Shown: piece by piece, positions 8,067 to 16,518 of the stretch
Position numbering within the stretch: position 1 is the first letter of the stretch
How the letters are laid out: every line of letters starts with the position of its first letter
Source of the DNA: Candidatus Celaenobacter antarcticus
Lineage (GTDB): Bacteria > Cloacimonadota > Cloacimonadia > JGIOTU-2
Assembly (NCBI GenBank): GCA_030765865.1
Contig: JAVCDK010000095.1
Coordinates: 1 to 34,571, forward strand
Reading direction: 5' to 3'
Length of the DNA: 34,571 nt
Notes under the pieces: model-generated
The model's input: the letters and a program-made list of their open reading frames with translations, nothing else
Databases searched by the model: none
What the model was told of the DNA's origin: nothing
Translations under genes and position numbers: made by a program

Positions 8067-8075
8067 GAAATAGGG

Positions 8076-8125
8076 AATTACAAATACTGCATCATTTCTT
8101 TATTTTTGACCTGGCCATAAAGCTC
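8076..8125 (+). repeat. 50-bp direct repeat, copy 1 (3' remnant of the HD-domain gene)
   Basis: 49 of 50 bases match 9094-9143, in the same orientation. On the minus strand it encodes ELYGQVKNKEMMQYL plus stop, the exact C-terminus of the HD-domain protein at 9096-9902. Upstream in that frame only a few more residues are open before a stop, so this is a gene-end fragment. Confidence 0.9.
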
Positions 8126-8163
8126 AATTGCAAGATTCGAAATATTTTACGTAAATTTAACAC

Positions 8164-8192
8164 TTGACGGATAAATTTTCGAAAAATTAAAA
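8164..8192 (+). promoter_or_regulatory. Candidate sigma-70-type promoter for the Cache gene
   Basis: TTGACG (8164-8169) and TTAAAA (8187-8192) are spaced by 17 nt, about 25 nt before the ATG at 8218. The -10 match is weak. It lies just outside the copy-1 repeat, so the Cache gene seems to have its own promoter. Confidence 0.35.
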
Positions 8193-8217
8193 GAATCAAA
8201 AAAAAACAAGAAGAAAA

Positions 8218-8712
8218 ATGCGTATTTTGACACTAAAATTATTGTTAATTTTTATTCTCATTTTTGCTGCCTTCCAATTGAATGGTGAAGATCAGTCTAC
8301 CAATTTCAAAGAAATCGCCCAATACGTTACCCACACGATGGCAGTTGGACTTGGTGCAGCTCTATCCAAAATTCAGGATGAAGAGCAGCGAATTGAATTT
8401 CTGAGAAATTTCATCACTCCCATCCGCTTTTATCCTGATAGTACCGGATATTTCTACATTTATTCATATGACAACATCAATATTGCCCATGCCGTTCAAA
8501 AGGAACTGGAAGGAAAAGATTTAAGCAATTATCAGGATGGACATGGAAATTTTGTAGGTAAAATATCGTGTGAAACCGCTAGGAATGGCGGCGGATTTGT
8601 GGAATTTTATTGGCAGAAACCTAACGATAATACCGAATATAAGAAAATAGGATACGTCGAGCCTATACCGGGAACGAACTATTATATTGGAACGGGAGTT
8701 TATCTCCAATAA
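8218..8712 (+). CDS. Periplasmic single-Cache-domain protein
   Basis: 164-aa exported protein. The signal peptide is about residues 1-23. It is followed by a stand-alone Cache_2/sCache-type ligand-binding domain: a long helix, then FYPDSTGYFYIYSYDN, a KDLSNYQDGHGN loop, GGGFVEFYWQKP, and a closing YVEPIPGTNYYIGTGVY. These are the usual sequence landmarks of extracellular small-molecule sensors. Unlike most Cache proteins it has no membrane anchor or signalling domain, so it would be a free periplasmic binder or an accessory to another receptor. It lies between the two 50-bp repeats. The ribosome site is poor (AAGAAG). Confidence 0.8.
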   Translation: MRILTLKLLLIFILIFAAFQLNGEDQSTNFKEIAQYVTHTMAVGLGAALSKIQDEEQRIEFLRNFITPIRFYPDSTGYFYIYSYDNINIAHAVQKELEGKDLSNYQDGHGNFVGKISCETARNGGGFVEFYWQKPNDNTEYKKIGYVEPIPGTNYYIGTGVYLQ

Positions 8713-8720
8713 CGGTATAG

Positions 8721-8757
8721 CAAAAAAAAAGCCCGGTAGCTACCAGCATTTTTTTAA
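8721..8757 (+). terminator. Rho-independent terminator after the Cache gene
   Basis: A run of nine A's, a short GC hairpin (GGT-AGCT-ACC, flanked by GC/GC) and then a run of seven T's start 8 bases after the Cache stop. The A and T tracts can extend the stem. The GC core is small, so strength is uncertain. Confidence 0.5.
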
Positions 8758-9077
8758 AAAATATTTCTAATATTTTTAATGAAACTAAGTCTGCCAGAGT
8801 ATTCTCTGGCAAATTTAAATTCAGCGCTTTGAGGGATTCTTTTACCACTAGAAACAAACAACACATCTTATATCTACCGAATAACGCAGAATTGGTGGAT
8901 TCACTACTAAAATACGAAAAGGGCATTGTATTTTGTGACAAGGGAATTGAAGATGAAAAGCTTCATTCCACCCTTCATAATTTTGATGTATTTTATGTTG
9001 AGAAAGACTATCCGATCAGCAGGATGCTCACTTTTCTAAATAAATTTCCCTTTAAAACAGAAAAAACCCTCCAGTGA
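8721..9077 (+). pseudogene. Start-less ORF fragment, unrecognised
   Basis: An open frame from 8721 to a stop at 9075-9077 encodes up to 118 residues. There is no ATG, and the only plausible start is TTG at 8829 (82 aa) without a ribosome site. The composition looks protein-like (for example KYEKGIVFCDKGIEDEKL and NFDVFYVEKDYPISRML), but no family is recognised. The upstream part of the frame runs through the hairpin of the Cache terminator. Lying between the two 50-bp repeats, it is best read as the 3' remnant of a larger gene. A small TTG-started gene is the alternative. Nothing else is seen in 8713-9093. Confidence 0.4.
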
Positions 9078-9093
9078 GATTTCAAAGAACAGT

Positions 9094-9143
9094 AATTACA
9101 AATACTGCATCATTTCTTTATTTTTGACCTGACCATAAAGCTC
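9094..9143 (+). repeat. 50-bp direct repeat, copy 2 (3' end of the intact HD-domain gene)
   Basis: Matches 8076-8125 with one difference (A for G in the CTGRCC stretch). This copy contains the real stop and last 15 codons of the HD gene on the minus strand. The 968 bases between the copies hold the Cache gene and the ORF fragment. Confidence 0.9.
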
Positions 9144-9902
9144 GATATAGGGCTTTACCGGACTTGAAATGATTTTCGGAAAAAGCACTTCTTCGATCTG
9201 GAAAAAACCAGCAGATTGAGACATTTCTATCAAAATCTTAATAGGTTTCTTGTTTCCAGGAAGAATGTTTACTTTTTGGATCGAGCTTGCAGAATATTTG
9301 TGAATATCTCCTACTCGCGGCTGCTGAGAGAGGAGTGTTGTGATGCGCGAGCGTCCTTTTTCCATGTCACAACCATCACCGATGAGAACGAGACCTGCTT
9401 CGAGAGAATATATCTTTTCTGTAGCCATATGCCCGAAAATGCCCTCTATGATCATGGCTTTCAAAATTGTTTTTTTGTGGATGTTGTCTTTATAGACAGC
9501 GTCGAGCAAACGTCGGATGATCGGTTCGGCAAAGATAATTCCAATAATCTCATGATGATCGCGAGTGGCAGTCATGCCGATATCGTGAAGCAGTGATGCG
9601 GTCAGCACGCATAATTCACTATCCTCATAAGTGCCCAGCTTTTCAGATTCAAGATTGAGCTTAATACCTGCATCATGAAGTAGGTCGAACATGATGAGTG
9701 CATTCAGTGCAGCGGTTCTCATGTGAACCGGACCGTGATCATTGAAACCGAGCCGTTTTATAGAAACAGTATTTGCATAGTCCTGAAGGGTTTGTATTTC
9801 CGGATCATTAAAAATATATTTTGCAATTTCCGCGGATTTCCCTTCAAGGTGAGAGAGAATTGCTTTTTCAATAGCAATTTGTTTATGAGTTTTCTTAAAC
9901 AT
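9096..9902 (-). CDS. HD-domain metal-dependent phosphohydrolase
   Basis: 268-aa cytoplasmic protein. The HD fold shows an early His pair (NDHGPVH, H56/H60), the metal-binding doublet H106-D107 in SLLHDIGM, then RDHH (116-117) and a late Asp in GDGCDMEKGRSR near 177. These are the ligands expected of an HD hydrolase acting on nucleotides or other phosphoesters; the substrate is unknown. The C-terminal 60 residues form an extra alpha/beta module without a recognised name. It is transcribed away from the efflux operon terminator. The last 15 codons are duplicated at 8076-8125. Confidence 0.8.
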   Translation of the reverse strand: MFKKTHKQIAIEKAILSHLEGKSAEIAKYIFNDPEIQTLQDYANTVSIKRLGFNDHGPVHMRTAALNALIMFDLLHDAGIKLNLESEKLGTYEDSELCVLTASLLHDIGMTATRDHHEIIGIIFAEPIIRRLLDAVYKDNIHKKTILKAMIIEGIFGHMATEKIYSLEAGLVLIGDGCDMEKGRSRITTLLSQQPRVGDIHKYSASSIQKVNILPGNKKPIKILIEMSQSAGFFQIEEVLFPKIISSPVKPYIELYGQVKNKEMMQYL

Positions 9903-9938
9903 AATAAGTTATCTTTTCCATTTATTTTTTTCATTGAT

Positions 9939-9966
9939 AGTTTAGAGTTTAAACAGATCGTGTCAA
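9939..9966 (-). promoter_or_regulatory. Candidate promoter of the HD-domain gene
   Basis: On the minus strand, TTGACA (9966-9961) and TAAACT (9944-9939) are separated by 16 nt, about 37 nt before the ATG at 9902. The -35 box is perfect and the -10 box matches 4 of 6. Confidence 0.5.
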
Positions 9967-10053
9967 TATTAATGTGGAGAGAAATGGAATCTATATTCAT
10001 AGAGGGGCAATATAAAACTTCAAACAAAGGAGTTTAAGGTTTAACGATAATAA

Positions 10054-10085
10054 TAGGAATGCTCCCCGCATTGGGAGCATTCCTA
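10054..10085 (-). terminator. Hairpin after the efflux operon
   Basis: Perfect 13-bp stem TAGGAATGCTCCC / GGGAGCATTCCTA with a 6-nt loop, 25 bp beyond the RND stop on the minus strand. The T-tract is poor on both sides, so the hairpin itself is certain and termination is probable. Confidence 0.65.
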
Positions 10086-10110
10086 ATTTATGAAAATTAA
10101 CTGAATCTAT

Positions 10111-13100
10111 TTATTCGGAGATATTCTTGCTCTTTTTGTAGGAAATCCTTTCAACAAATGAATAGATTGTTGGAATAATAAGAAGCGTAAAGAATGTCGC
10201 AGTAATAAGTCCGCCAATGACCGCAATTGCAAGCGGTGAGCGCATCTCGGAACCCTGACCGGTACTGATCGCCATCGGCATCATACCACCGATTGTAGTG
10301 ATCGCAGTGATGAGCACTGGACGCATTCTGTCCGAACTCGCCTGAATGATGGCTTCCTGTGATATCTGTCCTTCTCTGCGAAGCTGGTTTATATGGTCGA
10401 TGAGAACAATGCCGTTGTTAACCACAATACCGGAGAGCACAATAATTCCTACAAAAGTTATCGCGCTGAGTGTCGTGCTGGTCGCAACAAGTATATAGAT
10501 TACACCAATATAAGCAAGGGGGAGCGTGAACATTATCACAAAGGGTTGCTTGAAAGATTCAAACTGAGATGCAAGTATCACATACACGAGAAGGGCTGCA
10601 AGAAGTAGTGCGAGGAATAAAGTAAGAAAGCTCTCTTTCATATCCTCATATGCACCGCCGTATTCGATAAAATATCCAAGCGGAAGATCATCTGTAATAC
10701 CCTGAAGTTCTTTCTTGATCTCCAGAACAGTACTGCTCAGGTCTTTACCTGCAAGGTCTGCCGTGATGGTCACTTTTCTTGTCTGGTGCTCACGGGAAAT
10801 GGTCAAAGGACCTTCTCCCAAATCCCAACTTGCGACCTGTTTCAGCGGTACGGAAAAACCCATTGGTGAGGTCAGAGTGATCTCCTCGAGGTCTTTGATG
10901 TTGTTCCTGTCTTGCTTGTCATATCGAACGAGAATATCGATCTCATCTCCAGCTTCACGGAATATTCCTGCAATAGTGCCATACGTTGCAGTTCTGATCG
11001 CCGATTCAATTTGTGCAGTTGTCAGCCCGTATCGAAATGCCTTATCCCGATTGATATTAATATGAAGCTCGGGTTTTGCCTGCTTATAAGTATTTTGTAT
11101 GTCCACAATACCGGGGATTGCAGATATTTTCTCCTCGATCTGCATGCTTATCTTGCGAAGATAATCAAGGTCCTTGCCAAATATTTTAATAGAGATAGGA
11201 GCGCCGGATCCACCCATCATCTCACCGGACATATCAGTAAAGGTGATATCAACATCTTCGAGCTGAGGAAGTTTTTGTCTGATAGTTTCTTTTATCTGTT
11301 CAGAGCTCACATCCCGTTCCTCTTTAAAGGTTATGCGGAAGAAAATTTGAGCTTCGTTTGAACCCTGGGGATTTGTGGGATCTGCTGCAGCCATACCTTC
11401 TGTCATTGCGCCTGTTGCAGACATTACATCAGTAACCTCAGGCATGTTTTGGATTATTGTCTCCATATCTTTGATGATACTGCTTGTTTGCTCTAAACTT
11501 GTTCCTACCGGAGCTTTCACACTGATCACTTGCATGGGCATATCGGATTTCGGCATGAATTCGGCACCAATGAATGGAACTAATACGACTGCCAGTACAA
11601 AGAAGGCAAGTGTAATGAGTATTATCTTTCCGCGGTGATGAAGTGACCATCGAAGTGCTCGCAAATAGAAATTTCTGATCCTAATAAAAAACTTTCCCGT
11701 TACCTGTTTGTATTCTTTACCGGAAGCTCGTTTTTTAAAGATGACCGATGCAAGCATGGGAACAATAGTGAGTGCAACAAACAGAGAGGCAAAAAGTGAA
11801 AAGGAAACTGTAAGAGCGAGTCCGCGAACAAGCTGGCCCGTAAATCCTCCTGCAAATATCATAGGAAGAAATACGGCAACTGTAGTAAGCGTGGAAGCCG
11901 TGATCGCCATGCCAACCTGTGAAGCCCCAATCTTTGCCGCCTCGAAGCGTTTTATGCCCTTCTCGAGGTGACGATAGATATTCTCGATCACCACAATAGA
12001 GTTGTCCACAAGCATGCCGACCCCAAGCGCCAGACCTCCGAGGGTCATAATATTCAGCGTATATTTTGCAAGGTATAACGGGATGAATGTTGCAATGATG
12101 GAAATTGGTATAGCAAGAGATATGATAAGAGTAGGACGCCAATTCCTTAGAAATAAGAACATGATCAGGATGGCTATTATTCCGCCATAAATAACCGTGT
12201 TTATGGTTTTCGAAGTTATCCTGGCTATGATATCTCCCTGATCAAATATCTCAACAAAATCTATGTTACCGGGAAGAGTTGTTTTCAGTTTAGAGAGTTC
12301 CTTTTTAACAAGCTTGGAAACCTTGAGTGTATTCGCACCGGATTCCTTACTTATCCAGAGCATAACAGTCGGTTTGCCGTTAGTTCGTATATCATAGCGA
12401 ACTTCTTTAAAACCATTTTCGACACGTGCGATGTCTTTCACATAAATTACTTTGCCACTTTTGCTGACGCTTATAGGAGTATTGGCGATCTCATCAATGG
12501 ACTTAAATTCTCCAAGCGAACGGATCATAAATTCATCAATGCCTTCATCGACGTAACCGGCGCTCATATTGAGATTTTGTGCCCTTAAAACCTGCACAAC
12601 ATCATCAATAGAAATGCCGTTCTGTTCCAACTTTACTTTATCAATAATGACCTGTTTCTGTGGTTCGTCTCCACCCATCATCATAATAGAAGCGACTCCA
12701 TTGAGATGTTTCAGTTTGGGTTCGACTTCGTCTTCAAGTGTTTTTTTAAGCTGAAATGTATTCTCCATGCCGGTCACACCATAATATATAACAGGCATTT
12801 CTGCAAGATTGAATTTCACAACCATTGGACGGTTAGCCTCATCAGGAAGATAATCAAGACTCATATCGATAGCATCCCTCAGATCCTGAGCTGCAAAATC
12901 AAGATTGGTGCCCCACACAAATTCCACAAGAATGAGAGAGATGTTTTCCATACTTTCAGATTTGAGATTCTTAATATTTTTTACTCCGGCAATAGCAGTT
13001 TCAAGCGGCTTTGTGACTACTTCTTCCACGTCCTGTGACGATGCTCCGGGATAATAGGTTACGATCGAGATAGTTGGATAGTCCAGGTCGGGAAGCATCT

Positions 13101-13203
13101 CAAATCCCAGCATCAAAAAAGCAACAAGTCCGAGTATGACCACCAGCACAGTGAGCATTGTAACGGTTACTCGTCTATTGACCGAAAATTCTGGTAATTT
13201 CAT
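10111..13203 (-). CDS. RND efflux transporter, HAE1 (AcrB/SwrC-like) family
   Basis: 1030-aa inner-membrane proton-driven pump, full length for the family. It has the N-terminal helix (VTVTMLTVLVVILGLVAF), two large periplasmic porter regions and two six-helix blocks. The proton-relay motif in TM4 reads GMLVDNSIVVIENIYR: Asp400 is present, but the second Asp of AcrB's DD pair is Asn401, as in many SwrC-like pumps. The matching TM10 region reads GIVVNNGIVLIDHI. A GEMMGGSGAP stretch lies near residue 655. It follows the membrane fusion protein gene by 28 bases with a GGAG site. Substrate is unknown; drugs, detergents or envelope lipids are usual. Confidence 0.95.
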   Translation of the reverse strand: MKLPEFSVNRRVTVTMLTVLVVILGLVAFLMLGFEMLPDLDYPTISIVTYYPGASSQDVEEVVTKPLETAIAGVKNIKNLKSESMENISLILVEFVWGTNLDFAAQDLRDAIDMSLDYLPDEANRPMVVKFNLAEMPVIYYGVTGMENTFQLKKTLEDEVEPKLKHLNGVASIMMMGGDEPQKQVIIDKVKLEQNGISIDDVVQVLRAQNLNMSAGYVDEGIDEFMIRSLGEFKSIDEIANTPISVSKSGKVIYVKDIARVENGFKEVRYDIRTNGKPTVMLWISKESGANTLKVSKLVKKELSKLKTTLPGNIDFVEIFDQGDIIARITSKTINTVIYGGIIAILIMFLFLRNWRPTLIISLAIPISIIATFIPLYLAKYTLNIMTLGGLALGVGMLVDNSIVVIENIYRHLEKGIKRFEAAKIGASQVGMAITASTLTTVAVFLPMIFAGGFTGQLVRGLALTVSFSLFASLFVALTIVPMLASVIFKKRASGKEYKQVTGKFFIRIRNFYLRALRWSLHHRGKIILITLAFFVLAVVLVPFIGAEFMPKSDMPMQVISVKAPVGTSLEQTSSIIKDMETIIQNMPEVTDVMSATGAMTEGMAAADPTNPQGSNEAQIFFRITFKEERDVSSEQIKETIRQKLPQLEDVDITFTDMSGEMMGGSGAPISIKIFGKDLDYLRKISMQIEEKISAIPGIVDIQNTYKQAKPELHININRDKAFRYGLTTAQIESAIRTATYGTIAGIFREAGDEIDILVRYDKQDRNNIKDLEEITLTSPMGFSVPLKQVASWDLGEGPLTISREHQTRKVTITADLAGKDLSSTVLEIKKELQGITDDLPLGYFIEYGGAYEDMKESFLTLFLALLLAALLVYVILASQFESFKQPFVIMFTLPLAYIGVIYILVATSTTLSAITFVGIIVLSGIVVNNGIVLIDHINQLRREGQISQEAIIQASSDRMRPVLITAITTIGGMMPMAISTGQGSEMRSPLAIAVIGGLITATFFTLLIIPTIYSFVERISYKKSKNISE

Positions 13204-13231
13204 GATATTTTCTCCTTGTACATGCAGGGCA

Positions 13232-14263
13232 TTATTGATTTCTTATAACAACATTGGAATTTTCTGGTAAACCGATTGCCCCATTGATAATTACCATGTC
13301 TCCACCCTGAAGTCCGGAAATCACTTCAATTTCATTTTCATTTGAAAGACCGGTATTAATTTTTATCTTTGAGGCAACTGAGTTTTTTACAACGAACACA
13401 ATGCCTTCATCGATAAGTGCATATTTGGGGATTACAAATGTATTGTCAGAGACATTTATAACAATATTAGTTTCCGCATATTGATTCGGTTTAAGAACAT
13501 GGTCTTTGTTTGCAATGGCGATTTCGCATGGGAATGTGCCGGACATCATATCTGCTTCAGGAGAAACAAAAGATACTGTTCCTATAAAAGCCTGTCCCGG
13601 CTCACTATCCACATAGATGTATGCTTTCTGTCCTTTTTTGACTTTATTGATGTCAACATCAGAAATGTTCACATTCATTTTTAAAACATCGAGGTTAACA
13701 ATTCTGAAAAGGGCAGGATCTCCATAGGCACTTGGGAGCATTGCAGAATAAGATTCACCTTCCTGCTTTGTCCGAAGTGTAACTGTCCCATCAAGCGGTG
13801 CTACTATTTGAGTGTTGTTTTTTACAAACTCATATGCGGATTGAGCTGTTTTGAAGGCGGATTCGATTTGATCAAAAGTCTGTTTGTCCACTGAACCGGC
13901 ATTTTTTAGAGATTTCATGCGGTCATAGTTTTTCTTTGCCATATCGAACTGTGCTTCTGCCTGTTTGAGCTTAGTGTTGTCCATTACTGCGAGTAATTGC
14001 CCTTTTGTGACGACATCTCCCTCATCAACTAGAAGTTTATTGATTTTCATACTGAGTTCCGGTCCGACAAATGCGGCTTTAGCGGCTTCAAGTGTTCCGG
14101 AATAGGTAACGGTTTCTTCAATAGTTTTTATTTCAACTTCTGCGACATCTACATAATTTTTCGCAGCAGCAATCGTTTCGAGTTCTGCTTCCTGTTTTTT
14201 GGAACAGGCACTTAAAAATAATACTATCAATGTGATTGTCAGGATTATAGTTTTATGTTTCAT
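13232..14263 (-). CDS. RND membrane fusion (periplasmic adaptor) lipoprotein
   Basis: 343-aa adaptor linking the RND pump to the TolC-type channel. The N-terminal signal ends in lipobox LSAC with Cys20 as the lipidation site. It is followed by the first barrel-sandwich half (VTYSGTLEAAKAAFVGPELS), a coiled-coil hairpin at about 95-145 (KQAEAQFDMAKKNYDRMKSL), the second lipoyl half (VAPLDGTVTLRTKQEGES), a beta-barrel domain and a membrane-proximal domain ending in NVVIRNQ. It lies 13 bases after tolC and 28 before the pump gene in one operon. Confidence 0.93.
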   Translation of the reverse strand: MKHKTIILTITLIVLFLSACSKKQEAELETIAAAKNYVDVAEVEIKTIEETVTYSGTLEAAKAAFVGPELSMKINKLLVDEGDVVTKGQLLAVMDNTKLKQAEAQFDMAKKNYDRMKSLKNAGSVDKQTFDQIESAFKTAQSAYEFVKNNTQIVAPLDGTVTLRTKQEGESYSAMLPSAYGDPALFRIVNLDVLKMNVNISDVDINKVKKGQKAYIYVDSEPGQAFIGTVSFVSPEADMMSGTFPCEIAIANKDHVLKPNQYAETNIVINVSDNTFVIPKYALIDEGIVFVVKNSVASKIKINTGLSNENEIEVISGLQGGDMVIINGAIGLPENSNVVIRNQ

Positions 14264-14276
14264 TTGATCCTCTAAT

Positions 14277-15677
14277 TTATTTATTTGTAAATTTTTCTAA
14301 TGCATATTTTGCAAGAACAAAATCATAATATGATGTCTGAAGATTGAGCTCAATACCAAAAAGCATTACCTCGGCGTCCATAAGTTCGGTATTCGTCACC
14401 ATTCCCTGGTCGAAAAGGTCATTTACGATACTATAATTTTGTTTTGCATTTTCATAAGCGAGCTTTCCGCTTATTACTCTTTTTGCTTTTGTAATAAGGT
14501 CATAAACACTGTTTTCTGCTGCCATCAGAATTTTCTCGCGAGCATCCTCAAGCTGGAGTTGTATGCTTTTATATTGGAAATTGCTCTTTTTCAGATTTGT
14601 GATATTTGTTCCGAAATGAAAGATGGGCACAGAAAAGACGGCAGCTATATTCCATGACTTGGCACCGTCGAAATTGAGTTTGTCATCTTGGTCAAAAGTT
14701 TTTGTATATTGAAGGTTGAGAGAAGGCAGGAAATTAGTGATAGCTAAATTCTGGGCTGTTTTTGCGATCCTTTCTGAGAGTGCGAAACTTTTCAGGTCAG
14801 GATTTTCCGCTTTTACAACAGAGAGCACGTAACTCAGCGTATCAAATTTGGTTACTTCAGACATAGAATGCAAAAGCGTAATCTCATTATCATAGGAAGT
14901 AAGAGCAATCCGATCTGGCATCGCTGCCTGGGATAAAGATTCCAGCCCGAGAATATTGTACCAATAAGTTTTCAGGACAGACAAACCGTTCTTGAGTTCC
15001 TCCAGTGTGATCTTATCATTTTCTACCTTTACTTCCCATTGCAGCACATCAGATTTTTTTACCATTCCCACATCAAACTTATCATATATCTTCTTAAGCT
15101 GTGCCTTGCTTGATGCAAGACTTTTATTAGCGATTTTTATCATATCCTGTATTTTAAGAATATTGAGATAAGAATCTGCCACATTATATTGCAGATCATT
15201 CTGAGAGCTTGCAAGATTCTGCAGTACTTGTTTTGTGCTCAACTGAGCGATCTTATATCCGAGGAATAATTTTCCCCCGTTGAAGATCGGTTGCCGGATT
15301 GTAAGATCGGTAATGTAAGTTGTTTTATAAACACCGCCAGCCATCATACCGACAGTAATCGGAACATAATCACCTGTCGGAACACCGAGGGCATCAAACA
15401 CCTTCAGGTGGAAGGTCGAATTTGCCTCTTTATAGGTGTCATTATCAATACGGACTGCAGATGCATTTAAATTAACTTTTGGGAAAAAGTTTGTGAGTGC
15501 ATTCTTTTCATTCCACTTGTATTGCAGATATGAGTACTTTTGTGCGGTGAAACTCTTATTGTTTTTTAGTGCGGTTGAAATTGCATCATCCAAAGACAAT
15601 GCACAAAGTTGAGTGGAAAATAGAAATAATGAAATGAAAACGAAAAGAATTTTTCGTTTTGTGAACATCTTAGACAT
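14277..15677 (-). CDS. TolC-family outer-membrane efflux channel
   Basis: 466-aa exported outer-membrane protein. The signal peptide is about residues 1-26 (ending LCA). Two repeated OEP halves follow, each with long coiled-coil helices: ALSLDDAISTALKNN opens the first, and VVKAENPDLKSFALSERIA opens the second. A GMVTNTELMDAEVMLF stretch near the C-terminus is typical of the family. It provides the exit duct for the adaptor and RND pump encoded downstream. A GGAGATATAT leader gives the ribosome site. The 217 bases between it and tetR hold a palindromic insert, so it may need its own promoter. Confidence 0.92.
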   Translation of the reverse strand: MSKMFTKRKILFVFISLFLFSTQLCALSLDDAISTALKNNKSFTAQKYSYLQYKWNEKNALTNFFPKVNLNASAVRIDNDTYKEANSTFHLKVFDALGVPTGDYVPITVGMMAGGVYKTTYITDLTIRQPIFNGGKLFLGYKIAQLSTKQVLQNLASSQNDLQYNVADSYLNILKIQDMIKIANKSLASSKAQLKKIYDKFDVGMVKKSDVLQWEVKVENDKITLEELKNGLSVLKTYWYNILGLESLSQAAMPDRIALTSYDNEITLLHSMSEVTKFDTLSYVLSVVKAENPDLKSFALSERIAKTAQNLAITNFLPSLNLQYTKTFDQDDKLNFDGAKSWNIAAVFSVPIFHFGTNITNLKKSNFQYKSIQLQLEDAREKILMAAENSVYDLITKAKRVISGKLAYENAKQNYSIVNDLFDQGMVTNTELMDAEVMLFGIELNLQTSYYDFVLAKYALEKFTNK

Positions 15678-15697
15678 ATATATCTCCTAAATTTTTT

Positions 15698-15867
15698 ACC
15701 ACGAAAGACACGAAAATATAACTAGGGAAAAGTCAAACGTACACTCGTTGCCAAGCCCCTGCTTGGGAACGCAATAATAAGCCAGATCCTGTTTAGAAAA
15801 CAAAACTATAAAATTCTTAATTCTCAAAATTTGTTTCATATTATGTGAATTCAGTATATTTCGTGGT
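15698..15867. mobile_element. MITE-like palindromic insert between tetR and tolC
   Basis: The ends are 9-bp inverted repeats ACCACGAAA (15698-15706) and TTTCGTGGT (15859-15867). The left end continues GACACGAAAA, a motif known as a dispersed repeat in many environmental genomes. Inside, CGTTGCCAAGC / GCTTGGGAACG forms an 11-bp stem with one mismatch around CCCT (about 15746-15771). There is no ORF. Calling it mobile is inference. Confidence 0.4.
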
Positions 15868-15894
15868 TCAATATTTTTTACTTTTTTACTTTTT

Positions 15895-16506
15895 TCATGG
15901 TTTCACGCCCTGAAAGATCAGGTCAATTATCTCATCAGTATTTTCAAAAAGTTTTTCATTATCAAATTCAGGATCGAATAGGTACATCATCATCTGAACA
16001 AGTAATATAGAATAGAAAATTTTTGTTGCATTATATGAATTAATTCCAGGGTTGATCATGTTGTTTTTCTGGAGCCGCTCCAATAATCCTTGAAAAGCTT
16101 TCATAAGCTCAATATCAAGGATCATTCCTTTCTTCGTGTGTATATTTGAAGAAAAGGTTGCAATGAATATTTCCTTCATGCTTTCCTTGTTAACAAGCAG
16201 GGGGATACTAAAGATCTTTTTTAATAGCGATTTAATAATATCTTTGGCATTATGATTTTGCAGGTTGACATTAAAGAGTGCATCATCGCCGGTAATTGTG
16301 AGTTCCATTTTTTCCTGCATGATATCAAGAAGCAGGTCGTTTTTAGATGGAAAGTAGTTATATAAAGTGCCGACAGCAAGATCAGCTTTGTCGGCGATGT
16401 CCTGCATAGAGGTTTTTGAAAAACCTTTCTCATTAAAAAGCTCAACTGCCGCAGAAAAAATTCTGTCTTTTCTTTCGGATTTCTTTTTTTCTCTTAATCC
16501 GGTCAT
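15895..16506 (-). CDS. TetR-family transcriptional regulator
   Basis: 203-aa repressor, usual family size. The N-terminal helix-turn-helix is at about residues 26-47 (GFSKTSMQDIADKADLAVGTLYNYFPSK), with the family signature LYNYFPSKNDLL. The C-terminal helical ligand-binding domain has no assignable ligand. As first gene of the tetR-tolC-adaptor-RND cluster, it most likely represses the pump and itself, released by a pump substrate. The ATG at 16506 follows GGAGAATAT. A perfect 16-bp tandem repeat lies just upstream at 16519-16550. Confidence 0.92.
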   Translation of the reverse strand: MTGLREKKKSERKDRIFSAAVELFNEKGFSKTSMQDIADKADLAVGTLYNYFPSKNDLLLDIMQEKMELTITGDDALFNVNLQNHNAKDIIKSLLKKIFSIPLLVNKESMKEIFIATFSSNIHTKKGMILDIELMKAFQGLLERLQKNNMINPGINSYNATKIFYSILLVQMMMYLFDPEFDNEKLFENTDEIIDLIFQGVKP

Positions 16507-16518
16507 ATATTCTCCATA

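Noticed and set aside
8111-8133. TGGCC...TTGCA as a second sigma-54 promoter before the Cache gene
   Set aside because: GG and GC are 15 nt apart instead of 10, and the TGGCC is part of the duplicated HD-gene end.
8076-9143. CRISPR-type array
   Set aside because: Only two 50-bp copies, about 1 kb apart, one being a coding-gene end; no spacers or cas genes.
15698-15867. Complete insertion sequence between tetR and tolC
   Set aside because: No transposase frame is present; at most a non-autonomous element.
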